A stretch of 64,000 bases of DNA from positions 1 to 64,000 of the forward strand of contig DHVZ01000041.1 of assembly GCA_002412925.1 (NCBI GenBank), in the 5' to 3' direction. Shown here one piece after another: positions 26,326 through 35,512 of the stretch (the stretch's first letter is position 1; each line of letters starts with the position of its first letter). The DNA comes from Anaerolineales bacterium UBA5195. Its GTDB lineage: Bacteria; Chloroflexota; Anaerolineae; Anaerolineales; Villigracilaceae. The notes under the pieces were generated by a model. The model was not told the DNA's origin. It saw only the letters and a program-made list of their open reading frames with translations, and searched no databases. The position numbers and the translations under genes were made by a program.

Positions 26326-27234
26326 TCACCCGATTGCGCTCAGGATTGCGGGAAAAACACTGGTCAGGTCGGTGACGTTGACAGATATGTTTCGCGCTGA
26401 AGCGTTTCCAACCAGAAGCAGCGGCACAGGATTGGCAGTATGCCGCCGGGTGGACAGGTCTTCCAGGTTGCCGTGGTCGGAGGTTATCAGGATCAGGTTT
26501 TCGCCCTCCCAGGCGGCAAGCAGACCTCCCAAGACAGCATCAAAATTTGTCAGGAGAGTCTGGGCCTTGTCCATGTCCTGGCCGTGCCCGGCGTAGTCGC
26601 TGAGCCAGTATTCGAAAAAGGCAAAATCGAGGCGGTTGGACAGGGCCGCGAGGCGGGCGCCAGCCTCCGGCAGGGTCAACGTGGGTATATCGGGAATCTT
26701 CAGGCGTTCGCTCCAGGCTTCGGCGGTGAAATCGGCCGAAATGGCGCGGCCCGCCAGAAGGTCGGCGGTGGTGAACAGGGACAAACCCGCCCTGGTGACT
26801 GCCAGCGGGATGGAGGAGTAAATCCGTTTACCCGAGTCGATCCCCTGGAAATAACCGGGCGGGTAGGCATTGACCAGCGCAGCGCGCTTCCCGGCGCGGG
26901 TCAACTTGCCAAACAGGCCGCCATCCTGCAAGTGCGCGGCTGTGGCCCGGTCGGGCTTGGGGCCGTAATGATAACCAATTTCCGCCGGGACATTGCGCCC
27001 GGTCAGCAAGACAGCCTGGCCGGTGGCAGACTGGGGCAGCCCAGCCACGCCAAGTGAGGCATCCAGCGCATACAGGCTGGCGCGTTCACCAGTAAAGGGA
27101 GCCGTGGAAGCCAGCAATTTTTGCCCACCAAGCAATTCCTGCAAATTGGGCATTTCGGCGCGGGCAAAGGGATTGATCAAGGGATCGTCCGCACCCAGGC
27201 CGACACCGTCCAGGAAGATAAAGAGGATCTTCAT
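26326..27234 (-). CDS. Alkaline-phosphatase-superfamily metalloenzyme (phosphoglycerate-mutase-like)
   Basis: A 302-residue protein of the phosphopentomutase / cofactor-independent phosphoglycerate mutase / alkaline phosphatase superfamily. Metal-ligand motifs are visible: LFIFLDGVGLG at the N-terminus, the nucleophile region GQAVLLTGRNVP, DYAGHGQDMDKA, and ITSDHGNLED near residue 255. It is much shorter than the roughly 510-residue phosphoglycerate mutase and the 400-residue ApgM, so it is a minimal member of unknown substrate. It precedes the methyltransferase gene on the same strand with a gap of about 25 bases. Confidence 0.75.
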   Translation of the reverse strand: MKILFIFLDGVGLGADDPLINPFARAEMPNLQELLGGQKLLASTAPFTGERASLYALDASLGVAGLPQSATGQAVLLTGRNVPAEIGYHYGPKPDRATAAHLQDGGLFGKLTRAGKRAALVNAYPPGYFQGIDSGKRIYSSIPLAVTRAGLSLFTTADLLAGRAISADFTAEAWSERLKIPDIPTLTLPEAGARLAALSNRLDFAFFEYWLSDYAGHGQDMDKAQTLLTNFDAVLGGLLAAWEGENLILITSDHGNLEDLSTRRHTANPVPLLLVGNASARNISVNVTDLTSVFPAILSAIG

Positions 27235-27258
27235 CAGTTTTTGGGTTCCAGTTTTCGC

Positions 27259-27861
27259 TTATGGTTTTTGAAAAACAAAATATGCAGAAGGACGCACCCC
27301 GCGCTCAAATCCTTCGGTGCGGGAATGGAGAATGAAACGGGCAGAAAGCCTCTCCAGGTCAACGGGAGAAAGGCCGGGGGGAGAAACGTTCGCGCCCGGG
27401 CGCAGGAAAGCGTACAAGAACCAGGCCCCGCCAGGGGCCATGATCCGATCGATTTGACGGAGGTAATCCCCCTTTTCCTTTTCGGTGAGGCCGTGAAAAC
27501 AGCCTAAATCGAGAACAAAGTCGAAAGGCCCATCGATGCCATCCAGGCGGGTGACATCGCCGACACGCAGGTCGGCGCTCACCCCGGCCAGTTTCGCCTT
27601 CTTACAGGCCTGGTCAATGGCCCTGGGGATAAAATCGACGCCAGTCGCCTGCCAGCCCAGGCGGGCAAGCGTAATAACGTTGGTGCCGGTACCGCAGCCC
27701 AGGTCGATGGCGCGGCCTGGTGGGTGGCTCTTGAGAAAAGCGAGTAGTTCGGGCGGGGTCAGGCCGCTGTCCCAGGGCGGGCGGCGGAAATAAGATAAAT
27801 GGAAGGCGATACGGCGCAAAAATGACCTCAAAAGTAATTCGTCGGTTATACTGGGCTTCAT
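27259..27861 (-). CDS. Class I SAM-dependent methyltransferase
   Basis: A Rossmann-fold methyltransferase of about 200 residues. Motif I is AIDLGCGTGTNVITLA, motif II region GVDFIPRAID, and FDFVLDLGCFHGL follows as the acidic motif. The leading RIAFHLSYFRRPPWDSG is common in thiopurine-methyltransferase-like proteins of this family. Start choice is uncertain: ATG at 27861, ATG at 27903 and TTG at 27921 are all in frame, none with a strong ribosome-binding site. Substrate unknown. Confidence 0.75.
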   Translation of the reverse strand: MKPSITDELLLRSFLRRIAFHLSYFRRPPWDSGLTPPELLAFLKSHPPGRAIDLGCGTGTNVITLARLGWQATGVDFIPRAIDQACKKAKLAGVSADLRVGDVTRLDGIDGPFDFVLDLGCFHGLTEKEKGDYLRQIDRIMAPGGAWFLYAFLRPGANVSPPGLSPVDLERLSARFILHSRTEGFERGVRPSAYFVFQKP

Positions 27862-28013
27862 CAATACGGGGAGTTCCAAACTGCCGTATGTGACAATTTT
27901 CATGACATTTACACTTGGCAATTTGGTTGCAATACAAACTTTTCTTATCGGCTTGCCACTTCACTGGTAAAACTTCTTGGTGGCCATAGGTTGATTATAT
28001 CCAAATGAAACCC

Positions 28014-28050
28014 AAAGCGGGGCAAGCTTTACGGCTTACCCCGCTTTTCT
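28014..28050. terminator. Bidirectional rho-independent terminator
   Basis: AAGCGGGGCAAGC (28015-28027) pairs with GCTTACCCCGCTT (28034-28046) with one mismatch. It is followed by TTTTCTTTT on the plus strand and preceded by AAA on the other side. It lies between the methyltransferase start and the decayed yjbQ gene; on the minus strand it would end transcription of that pseudogene. Confidence 0.7.
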
Positions 28051-28107
28051 TTTGACATAGCCAAGATACTTTTGAGTAGCCTTGCCATCAGGCTTAAGGG
28101 GCCGCTT

Positions 28108-28359
28108 TCACTTCCCGATCATTTTCGCCAGAACCTGCATGTCCAATCATCCATCGAACTCGCTGTAGAAGATCTGCTCCCAGAGATCAAAGGCCGGATT
28201 CCCTTTGGTAATGGAAACAACCACTTCGCGACCCGTCACCTGGCGTTTCATGTGTGCATCGGCATTGCCTTCCCCGGCGCGGTTGCGCACATACTAGCCG
28301 ATGGGGTCATGCGGGGCAAGCTGCTCCAGCCAATGCTCGTGATCCTGATGCACTTTATT
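28108..28359 (-). pseudogene. yjbQ: Decayed yjbQ (secondary thiamine-phosphate synthase family)
   Basis: One frame of the minus strand gives the C-terminal part of YjbQ: HQDHEHWLEQLAPHDPIG, then an in-frame TAG, then GNADAHMKRQVTGREVVVS, DLWEQIFYSEFDG, then an in-frame TGA, then MQVLAKMIGK and the natural stop. In intact relatives the two stop positions are usually Gln and Arg, so CAG to TAG and CGA to TGA transitions would explain both. The N-terminal half is missing: the frame begins directly at the SIS remnant's stop. Clearly non-functional. Confidence 0.75.
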
Positions 28360-28594
28360 CAAGTAAAACCACTGACATCAAATTCTTCGGATGGTCAGGA
28401 TTCAAATCTTTCGCCAAAGAGCGATAAAAGGCCATCAATTGCAGAACAGGAAGATAGAGGACTGCCCGCCCGTTTTCAGGGATCCCTGACCTGAAAGCGA
28501 CTTTTGTCCCTGACTCGCCCAGCGGCAGGATTTTTCCACCCATCACCTGCATCTGGTTTAATACAGCCTGTTCGTGGCTGGAATTCTTCTTCAC
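28355..28594 (-). pseudogene. C-terminal remnant of a SIS-domain sugar isomerase
   Basis: The 79 residues ending in QLMAFYRSLAKDLNPDHPKN match the conserved C-terminus of SIS-domain sugar isomerases related to GlmS/AgaS, which end with a PVLQLLAYYRALAKGLNPD-type helix. The GTG start and upstream sequence give no N-terminal SIS domains; a complete protein would be about 340 residues. It abuts the yjbQ remnant in a patch of decayed genes. Confidence 0.6.
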
Positions 28595-28783
28595 CGCTCT
28601 CCGTACACAAAATGCAGAACATCATTGAAAAGATAGAAAAGTAGATAAAGCTCAAACTGAAAAAAGTGCCCAGGATCGGCAAAATTTGCCGCGGTGTTCA
28701 CTCTGTTTTTGTCAAAATACAATCTTGCCTACATCGTTTCTAGCAGTCTACAATGCTCATCCCGCCTCACTCGCCAACTTATG

Positions 28784-29759
28784 TCACTGGATTTGTTCCT
28801 TTCGGTTGAAACCAAGCCGGCGATGGTTTTCATCGTAAGCTTGCTCCCGTTCGGCGGTTAGCTGAGTCGCCTTGGTGATTTTCTCTTTCAAAGCCAGATC
28901 CAGAAGCGCCCGGCTGGAAGGCGGCAGCATCTCGGAAAGAGCGCGCACACCCCGTTTTTACCAATCCTCGGGCGGAACGTAATCTGAGGGATGGGCTTCG
29001 ATGACTTCCCGGATTAGTTTCTGCATCCGAGAATGGTCTGCGCGGATCAAAGGCTCAATCCGGGCGAGAGACGGTGGCTGTCACTGCCCCGCGAGGCGGG
29101 CTCGCAGCCAGCAGTGGAGCGAGGGCAGGTCAAGGGTGGTCGCGCCATAGCGCACGGTGGAACTGAGCGTGGCGCGGATCAGGTCGGCGTCTTCGGGATC
29201 CGGGGAAAAGAAAGCCTGGCTGGAAGTGGTGCAGGGCGCGCTCGGCGATGTAGAACAGGCGCTGGGCGGTCAGGCCGCGGGCGCGCAGGCCAGCCTCGAT
29301 CACCCGCCGAGCGGCTTCGGCGCGGTCGAAGCCATCCTTCTCGACAAACAGGCCGGCCAGGAGTGCGGCGCGGAAGGCAGGCTTACCCAGAGTCAGGACA
29401 GACTCCGCTGCATCCATTGCCGTGTCGGAGGCGCGCTCGGCCATCGAGGGCCGCCGCCCGGTTTTTTCAGCCAGAGCAATCATCAGACCCTCGAAGAGTG
29501 TCCGCCGGGCGCGCAGGGAACCCCGCAGGGTGTCCGGGGGTTCGCGTTTCAGGGTCAGGGAATAGAGCAGGGGCAGGTTGGTGTAGAACAGGTCGGCCGA
29601 CAGGCGCGACCAGGGGCGGTCCGCCAATCCCGGCACACCGGTTCCGCGCGCGGAAAGCGGCAGAAGAATGCCGCCTGGAAAAACCAGGTGGTCCTCGCGC
29701 AGTTCCACGGCTTCGGGGGCGATGGATACAAGGAAATCAGGGGAAGTTTTATCCGGCAT
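28784..29759 (-). pseudogene. Frameshifted and nonsense-disrupted gene of unknown family
   Basis: From an ATG at 29759 (PDKTSPDFLVSIAPEAVELRE) the frame is open to about 29222, where it shifts: the continuing sense sequence AFFSPDPEDADLIRATLSS, YGATTLDLPSLHCWLRA lies in another frame. That frame then carries a TGA after RLAGQ and a TAA after VPPEDW, with coding-like sequence resuming each time (MQKLIREVIEAHPSDY; ALLDLALKEKITKATQ) to a final stop at 28784. At least three lesions mark it as dead. The intact protein would be roughly 320 residues. I do not recognise the family. The insertion sequence begins 50 bases upstream of its start. Confidence 0.7.
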
Positions 29760-29808
29760 AAGCCGGATGATACAAAAAGATGCAAAGGGGTCTGCCCGCT
29801 GCGTCATT

Positions 29809-29821
29809 ACTTATTTTCCGC
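29809..29821 (+). repeat. Left terminal inverted repeat of the insertion sequence
   Basis: ACTTATTTTCCGC, matched by the right end at 31544-31556. Confidence 0.8.
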
Positions 29822-29950
29822 TACCCCTTGGAAGGGATTTGGGGCTGAGAGCAGGGTAAAATTTGAGGCATAGACACTCAAACTCCTACCCCACCTGAAA
29901 TTGAATATGAGACGTATCAAATTGGTGTAGCCTATCTGGTCAAAGATCTT

Positions 29951-31537
29951 TTGGATCGGTTGGGCATCGTCAAGGCGATCGACTCGGTTATGGAACATCA
30001 GCCGGAAATTGGTGCCACGTATGGCACATTAGCCCAAGTAGTGATCATCAACCGGTTGAGTTTTGATCCGCAACCGTTGTACGCGCTGCGAGAATGGGCC
30101 GAACGACATGGCATCGACAAGTTTTTGGGCATCGATGCAGCCTGGTTGGACGATGATCGGCTGGGAGCGATGATGGAAGCCCTGGCAAAACACGCGGCAG
30201 AGATTTGGAAGGAGGTCATCGTGCGCGCGGTCGCCCTCTTCTCAGTGGTTCCGGAATGGCTGCATGCAGATACGACCTCGGTGTATTTTGAAGGTGCATA
30301 CGAAGACGAACACGGGCAGCCCATCCAGGAAGAATATGCGCCGCGCCTGGTGCCGGGCTACAACAAGGATGGCAAACCACAAAACGTGCAGTATGTGCTC
30401 AGCCTGATCACCAGCCAGCGTGTGCCATTGCAGTATCAACCCTGGAATGGCAATCAAAGCGACGATGATGTCTACCTGGCTGATCTGAATCGTCTGCGAA
30501 AATCTGGTCTGGATTTGGGCAACACGGTCTTGATCTTTGATCGCAAAGGCTGCAACCGGGCGACCATGTTGGAATTGTGTAAAACCAACCAGCTTTTCCT
30601 TGGCGCTCATCCGTGGACAGACCGGGCCCGAGAAAAATGGGAACAAACCTGGCAGGAACTGCAATCTGGTGAGCGTACCTGGGTTGATGTGGACTATGTG
30701 GCTCGCAATGACCAACGCAAGCCAGCCGAAGCGCGCCCGCGGTACCGAGTTTGTGAAGTCGCCAGCGAAGTCGTGGATGAAACGACCGGCAAACGCTACC
30801 CTTTGCGCTGGGTGTTTGGCTGGAAAAGCAGCAAAGCTGACCTGGATGCGCGTCAACGCCGGAAAGAACTGGAAGCAGGCGAGCAAACCCTGCAAAAAAT
30901 CGCCCGGCTACTCGGAAAATATGACTACACCAGCCGTACCACTATCCTCAATCGCCTGGAAACCCTGCTCAAAAAGAGCGGAGCCAAAGCTTACTTTGCT
31001 TACACTCTGGTGGGCAGCGATGACCAGCAAGATTGGCAACTCACCTGGACCTGTACCCTGGAGGCCGTTGACCAGGCATCTCGCTTCGATGGCGTCGTGC
31101 TCTTGTGTACCAATGTCCCGCTCGAACGTTTAGCGGCTGGCGAAGTCATCAAAAAGTACAAAGAACAAGTTGGCGTTGAGCAAACCTTCGATTTCATCAA
31201 AAGCCCGATCCAAATCCGTCCGCTCTGGCTGCATTCTCCCAGGCGTTTGGCGGGCCTGACCTTCCTGATCATGCTATCCGTTTTGATCGCTTCACTTCTC
31301 GAATATTACGTGCGTCAGCACATTGCCAAAAACAAAAAACTACTCAAGGGCTTGATGCCCGAAAACCGCGACAATCCTTATCCAACCGCTGAAAAGTTAC
31401 TCAAGGCCTTTCAGGATTACTCTTTGGCTGGCGCCAAGTTCCCCAATGGCCTTTATCAAATCCATTATCCAAAAACACGCCCCATTCAAAGACAGATTTT
31501 GGATATCCTTGCCACCTTGCCCCCAAACCCTATCTGA
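29951..31537 (+). CDS. IS1634/IS4-superfamily DDE transposase
   Basis: Transposase of 528 residues from the TTG at 29951. Family-like sequence continues upstream in the same frame (VAYLVKDLL) to 29867 without an ATG; the only near-start is an ATA at 29870. So either a rare start codon is used or the original start has mutated. DDE-type motifs are recognisable: LHADTTSVYFEG, VLIFDRKGCN, and the C-terminal EQVGVEQTFDFIKSPI with the Y-less E1 motif region typical of IS4-superfamily enzymes. It catalyses cut-and-paste movement of the element. Apart from the start, the frame is intact. Confidence 0.88.
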   Translation: MDRLGIVKAIDSVMEHQPEIGATYGTLAQVVIINRLSFDPQPLYALREWAERHGIDKFLGIDAAWLDDDRLGAMMEALAKHAAEIWKEVIVRAVALFSVVPEWLHADTTSVYFEGAYEDEHGQPIQEEYAPRLVPGYNKDGKPQNVQYVLSLITSQRVPLQYQPWNGNQSDDDVYLADLNRLRKSGLDLGNTVLIFDRKGCNRATMLELCKTNQLFLGAHPWTDRAREKWEQTWQELQSGERTWVDVDYVARNDQRKPAEARPRYRVCEVASEVVDETTGKRYPLRWVFGWKSSKADLDARQRRKELEAGEQTLQKIARLLGKYDYTSRTTILNRLETLLKKSGAKAYFAYTLVGSDDQQDWQLTWTCTLEAVDQASRFDGVVLLCTNVPLERLAAGEVIKKYKEQVGVEQTFDFIKSPIQIRPLWLHSPRRLAGLTFLIMLSVLIASLLEYYVRQHIAKNKKLLKGLMPENRDNPYPTAEKLLKAFQDYSLAGAKFPNGLYQIHYPKTRPIQRQILDILATLPPNPI

Positions 31538-31543
31538 CAAGGG

Positions 31544-31556
31544 GCGGAAAATAAGT
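31544..31556 (-). repeat. Right terminal inverted repeat of the insertion sequence
   Basis: GCGGAAAATAAGT, the exact complement of the left end. It begins seven bases after the transposase stop. Confidence 0.8.
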
Positions 31557-31733
31557 ATTAAGCTACAAATGCAACCAGATAATGCAATTGCCAAACTGGA
31601 GAACAAGGAAGCAGGATATGGGCGTTTTGAATGCGCTTTCCACTCATCAGCTTGGACAGTAGCGATGGGTTTGGGTTCCAATGGCGGTGCCATGACAAAC
31701 TGCGGGCTGTATTCCTGGGATGTGATACAAGCT

Positions 31734-32225
31734 TCATTTTACCAATAGCGAAGGAGCCTTCAAACTTGAATGAAGTGAAAGCCATGTTTCAACCAAGCCT
31801 CTGCCTAGATCAGATTTCCATTCTGTTTCAAGGGCGGCATGACATTGCGAGCCCAATCCTCGCCGCAGATGGTGGCAAAACCGACACTCAAGTGGCTGAA
31901 AACCGGTGCCATACAGTTCGCATAAATTGTTTTGGAGGAACGTACAGCCTCTTAAAATATGTGAATAGTTCACTAACTGCGATTCGCAGCCTTTAAAAGC
32001 CGGAGATAATACACAAAAATCCTGTTCCGGAGAAATCTCAAGCATGATCCTTGAGGCATAGCCTGACTCAATGGCTTTCGCAGCTTGTTCAACTGTCCAC
32101 CAGCCTGGCCTGGCACAATAAGCAAGGCAGATTTCACAGTTGCACGGTTCAGAAGGGGGAAATTTCTGCAGGAGCATATTTTCGGTGCTTGGTCTGATAA
32201 ATCGCTTGTTCCTTGTTCTGCTCAT
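31734..32225 (-). CDS. Cysteine-rich conserved protein, unknown function
   Basis: A 163-residue protein with many cysteines and histidines: EPCNCEICLAYCARPGWW near residue 28, then CVLSPAFKGC, GCTFLQNNLCELYG and LECRFCHHLRRG-GSQCH. The last three blocks resemble the YkgJ-type zinc/iron-binding cysteine cluster. It has no signal peptide or membrane span. Its start overlaps the stop of the S15/CocE hydrolase gene by four bases, so the two are coupled, but no functional connection is evident. Function unknown. Confidence 0.7.
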   Translation of the reverse strand: MSRTRNKRFIRPSTENMLLQKFPPSEPCNCEICLAYCARPGWWTVEQAAKAIESGYASRIMLEISPEQDFCVLSPAFKGCESQLVNYSHILRGCTFLQNNLCELYGTGFQPLECRFCHHLRRGLGSQCHAALETEWKSDLGRGLVETWLSLHSSLKAPSLLVK

Positions 32226-34162
32226 TTTTCTATCGACCCCAAATTTTGAATTGGCAGTTCAATACAAGAGGAATGGTGAAGGCGCACAGCTGGAGCAGGA
32301 TCAAGGCTAGGGGTGGCAAAGTTGCCAGCGTCGGCGAAGGCGATGGTTATGCGGATACGATTACCAATGGAAAAGGTATATGCCGTAGGGAGCAGATCGA
32401 ACACCATCTCGAACGGCTGGTTTTCTGGAATGGGAACTTGATTGCTCTCGTAGAAAGAATGGTACGGCAGGCCAAAGGTATCATAAGGCGGATTCAAGTC
32501 CAAGGCGCGGTGCGAGGCGCGCAGTTGTCCTTCGGTCAGATAGGTGGAATGCCCGTACGCATCCACCACTTCGAGATAGGCAAACACATCCAGATCAGTG
32601 GCGGTGGCTTGTAGCCAGAGATGGACAATGGGATGCCCGGTGATGGTGAGTGGCTGCTCGAGCGGCGGGGCGGTGTAGGTCAGGGCTTTGGCGTCGTTGC
32701 TCCGCAAGTCAGGGTACTCCATTTCCCAATTGACAGCCGTCCAGCGCGGTTTTTTGCCCATCGTTGCAGAGTAATCTACGGTGTAACTATCAAAGGTTTC
32801 AGCCGCGGGAGGTTCAATCAGCAGTAAACCATCGTTGGCGGAATCCACGCTACCGGCCGGGCTCGCCGCAAAATAGAAACGGGTGGGGGATGTTTCGCTG
32901 GGCGGCCAGACTTGCGAGGCCTGCCAGTGTCCATTCTTATCCCCTTCCATAACGTAGTAATGAATCGGCGGCTCATCCATGATGCCGTTATCAATGCCTT
33001 TGAGCCAGTAATCGAACCAACGATGGGCTTCGACGGCATAGTCGAGGTCAAACTGGTTGGCATCAATCTGACTGTGATCGAGCGGGCGCACCACCAGCCG
33101 CTTGGGAACAGTCAGATTGGCATACCACAGGAACATGTCGCGGGTAAAGATGTCGTACCAGCCGTTGGTCATGTAAACGGGCACACCCGCACGGTTGATG
33201 CGCTCGATGAAGGGGTAGAGGGCAAAATCGTCGCGCCAGATTTGCTTTCCGGAAGGTGTTAAACTGTCACGAAAGGGGTATTGCGCCATTACTTCCGCCG
33301 ACTTTGCCCCTACAGTGGCTTGTTCGCGCTCGGCGCGGGCTTGCGCCAGGAGCAAGCCATCCGGGTCTGAATCGACAGGGGTTGCCAGGTTTTCAAGAAA
33401 GCCGGTGGACCAAGAGAAGAACCCGGCGAAGGATTGGTTATAGATGCCACCGGGGTAGATAACGGCGCTGTAGGTATCCATCGAACTGGAAGCGGGAAAA
33501 ATGGCTTTGAGGTGCGGGTTGCCCGTTGCCGCGGCTGCAAACTGAATTTGCGCCTGCCACGAGTCACCATACATGCCGATATTGCCGTCACACCAGGGTT
33601 GGGCAGCGATCCAGTTCAGGATTTCGTCGGCTTCGCGCGCGCCCACTTCAAAGGATGGATCCATGACCCCAAAGGATGCGCCAGTCCCGAGGCGTTCCAC
33701 GACCACAACAGCGTATCCATGCAGGATGAGCGGCTCCAGCCACTTGGTACGGAAGAGGGCATCCATCAAGTGGCCGCGCTCGTAGAGGATATAACGCACG
33801 CGCAGCATGGCGCGCTCTTTCCAACCCAGCTTGAACAGGCCAGAGAAAATATCTCTGCCATTTTTATCGAAAATGGTAAAGGTACGCAGATAGGGGGTGT
33901 ATTTGAATAACACAGGCAGTGGTTCTCGGGCAGGCTGCCCCTTTTGAGTTGGCAGAATCAGGTCGTAGGCCAAACGTGTGCCATCCGAAAGGGTCAGGTA
34001 GTTGGAAGAGCGCTGTGTGCCGTCATAGATTTTTTCGGAGAAACCCCGGTATTTACCGAAGACTGAAATTTTTAAAGGCGACAGGAGGCGTTTGCCAACA
34101 GAAAAAATGGCTGTTAACAGCAGAACAACGATCAGTAGAATAATAAGTGGATTCAATTTCAT
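32222..34162 (-). CDS. CocE/NonD-type S15-family hydrolase
   Basis: A 646-residue serine hydrolase of the X-Pro dipeptidyl-peptidase S15/CocE family. The N-terminus (MKLNPLIILLIVVLLLTAIF) is a single hydrophobic helix, a signal anchor, so the enzyme faces outward. The nucleophile is in NIGMYGDSWQAQ near residue 200, and DHSQIDANQF near 355 supplies a candidate catalytic region. The C-terminal ~230 residues form the PepX_C jelly-roll domain (QPLTITGHPIVHLWLQATATDLDVF). It probably cleaves esters or peptides from the environment. The Cys-rich gene overlaps its stop by four bases. Confidence 0.85.
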   Translation of the reverse strand: MKLNPLIILLIVVLLLTAIFSVGKRLLSPLKISVFGKYRGFSEKIYDGTQRSSNYLTLSDGTRLAYDLILPTQKGQPAREPLPVLFKYTPYLRTFTIFDKNGRDIFSGLFKLGWKERAMLRVRYILYERGHLMDALFRTKWLEPLILHGYAVVVVERLGTGASFGVMDPSFEVGAREADEILNWIAAQPWCDGNIGMYGDSWQAQIQFAAAATGNPHLKAIFPASSSMDTYSAVIYPGGIYNQSFAGFFSWSTGFLENLATPVDSDPDGLLLAQARAEREQATVGAKSAEVMAQYPFRDSLTPSGKQIWRDDFALYPFIERINRAGVPVYMTNGWYDIFTRDMFLWYANLTVPKRLVVRPLDHSQIDANQFDLDYAVEAHRWFDYWLKGIDNGIMDEPPIHYYVMEGDKNGHWQASQVWPPSETSPTRFYFAASPAGSVDSANDGLLLIEPPAAETFDSYTVDYSATMGKKPRWTAVNWEMEYPDLRSNDAKALTYTAPPLEQPLTITGHPIVHLWLQATATDLDVFAYLEVVDAYGHSTYLTEGQLRASHRALDLNPPYDTFGLPYHSFYESNQVPIPENQPFEMVFDLLPTAYTFSIGNRIRITIAFADAGNFATPSLDPAPAVRLHHSSCIELPIQNLGSIEK

Positions 34163-34238
34163 TTTTAAGTTCCGTCTTGTAGTGATTTTGAAGCTGGCAA
34201 ACCGAATGGTAATAGTACAATCGCCAGGCTGCCTTCTA

Positions 34239-34808
34239 TTACTCCAAGCCTGCCACTACTTTCATTAAATCTTCTTTATAAACTTTTCCGGGTTCACCAG
34301 CGTTTCGTAATAAGGAGAAGGCATAACCATCGGTGTACCAATCCAGTTCTTCAGTATCATCATGCCGTCGATAAACAACGGGCATCGTTCCGATTTGAAG
34401 TACTTCACACCCTTCTTTCACTTCACCGCAGGAGACTGTGTAAAATGGCGAATCTGATTGAACACTTTGCATGATTTGAAAGAATGTGCCCATATCCCCA
34501 TATTGATCATGGATTATTTTGAAATGCAGGGTAACGCAGGGAGCCGATTCCCGTCGGTAGGTTGCGAAATCAAATAAAACACCCTTCGGTAAATAGGTCG
34601 GCTTTTTGATATGGAAGCCTGCAATTTTTTCAACATCCGCGATACTGCCCGAGATGATCGGGGGGAATTCGACAGCGGATTCTGTGATAGTGGTAGCCGA
34701 TGCTACAGTCGCCACACTGGTGGAAACATTGGGTTGAACTGAAGTTATCTGGCAAGCAGCCAGGCCAGATATTACTATTAGTAAAAAGACAATCCAAGCG
34801 TTTTTCAT
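34239..34808 (-). CDS. Secreted lipoprotein, unknown function
   Basis: A 189-residue protein. The N-terminus MKNAWIVFLLIVISGLAACQ is a clear lipoprotein signal with lipobox LAAC. After a Ser/Thr-rich linker comes a domain of about 130 residues containing IAGFHIKKPTYLPKG, a pattern common in DUF4367-like secreted proteins of Gram-positives and Chloroflexi. ATG 34808 follows GAAGAAAG. It is in line with the CPBP protease and membrane-protein genes upstream on the same strand, probably one operon. Function unknown. Confidence 0.7.
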   Translation of the reverse strand: MKNAWIVFLLIVISGLAACQITSVQPNVSTSVATVASATTITESAVEFPPIISGSIADVEKIAGFHIKKPTYLPKGVLFDFATYRRESAPCVTLHFKIIHDQYGDMGTFFQIMQSVQSDSPFYTVSCGEVKEGCEVLQIGTMPVVYRRHDDTEELDWYTDGYAFSLLRNAGEPGKVYKEDLMKVVAGLE

Positions 34809-34879
34809 ATTGATTTCTTTCTTCAGATTGGTCGGAGGCAATTGGTGGAAAGCAATTACAGTCCACCAGCCTTCCTGTT

Positions 34880-35509
34880 TTATGGCACGTAAAGTCCCAA
34901 AAACACCGGCACGCTCAGCCCCAGCAAGTTGACGAGAAAATGACTAAGAATTGGCCAGCGCAAGCTGTTTGTTGTGAAGCGAAGAAACATCCACAGCATG
35001 CCCATCAAGATTGTGCCCACAAACGCGGAGGAATGCCGACCGGCCGGTGAAATGACTCCCAGCCAGGCATGGTGCAGGGTAAAAAAGAACAGGCTGTACG
35101 AGGCGCTGACCCAACGTGGCCATTTTGGGTTGACATCCAACAGGAGACCGCGCCAGTACAATTCTTCCAGGGAAGGGTTAAGTAAAACGAATAGAGCGGT
35201 TCCCAAAAGCGCCGGCGCGGACAGAAGCAAATGCCTATTGGGGAGCAGGATGGGGAATGTCAACGCAACCGGAAACAGGATGGATAAAGCCAGCCACCAC
35301 CGCTTTCCGCGTGCGGGTTGCAGCCAGCGACGAATAGAGAGCCACCCGCCGAGCAACCAGGTCAATCCGCCAATCAGCGCCCAGTAAAACAGGCAGAAGG
35401 GTAACCAGGCCCAATTGCCACAACGATCAGCAAACAAACGGATGCAAAACTGCCCAAGCAGAATCACAAAAACGGGGGATACAAGCGCCAATTTCTCACG
35501 ATTCCACAT
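34880..35509 (-). CDS. CPBP-family intramembrane metalloprotease
   Basis: A 209-residue membrane protein of the CAAX-protease/bacteriocin-processing (CPBP, Abi) family with about six hydrophobic segments. The catalytic motifs are EELYWRG (EExxxR), FFFTLHHAW (FxxxH) and SHFLVNLLG (HxxxN), all present. It may process membrane peptides or signalling proteins. It starts three bases after the preceding membrane-protein gene's stop, so the pair is in one operon under the palindromic site at 36239-36256. Confidence 0.85.
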   Translation of the reverse strand: MWNREKLALVSPVFVILLGQFCIRLFADRCGNWAWLPFCLFYWALIGGLTWLLGGWLSIRRWLQPARGKRWWLALSILFPVALTFPILLPNRHLLLSAPALLGTALFVLLNPSLEELYWRGLLLDVNPKWPRWVSASYSLFFFTLHHAWLGVISPAGRHSSAFVGTILMGMLWMFLRFTTNSLRWPILSHFLVNLLGLSVPVFLGLYVP

Positions 35510-35512
35510 AAG

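Larger units (their letters stand above)
29809..31556 (+). mobile_element. IS1634-like insertion sequence
   Basis: A 1748-bp element bounded by inverted repeats: ACTTATTTTCCGC at 29809-29821 and its exact complement at 31544-31556, with similarity extending further inward (CCCCTTG). The flanks show a possible 3-bp target duplication, ATT at 29806-29808 and 31557-31559, which is short for this family. It contains one transposase gene filling most of its length. The neighbouring pseudogenes suggest a relaxed or decaying region. Confidence 0.85.
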
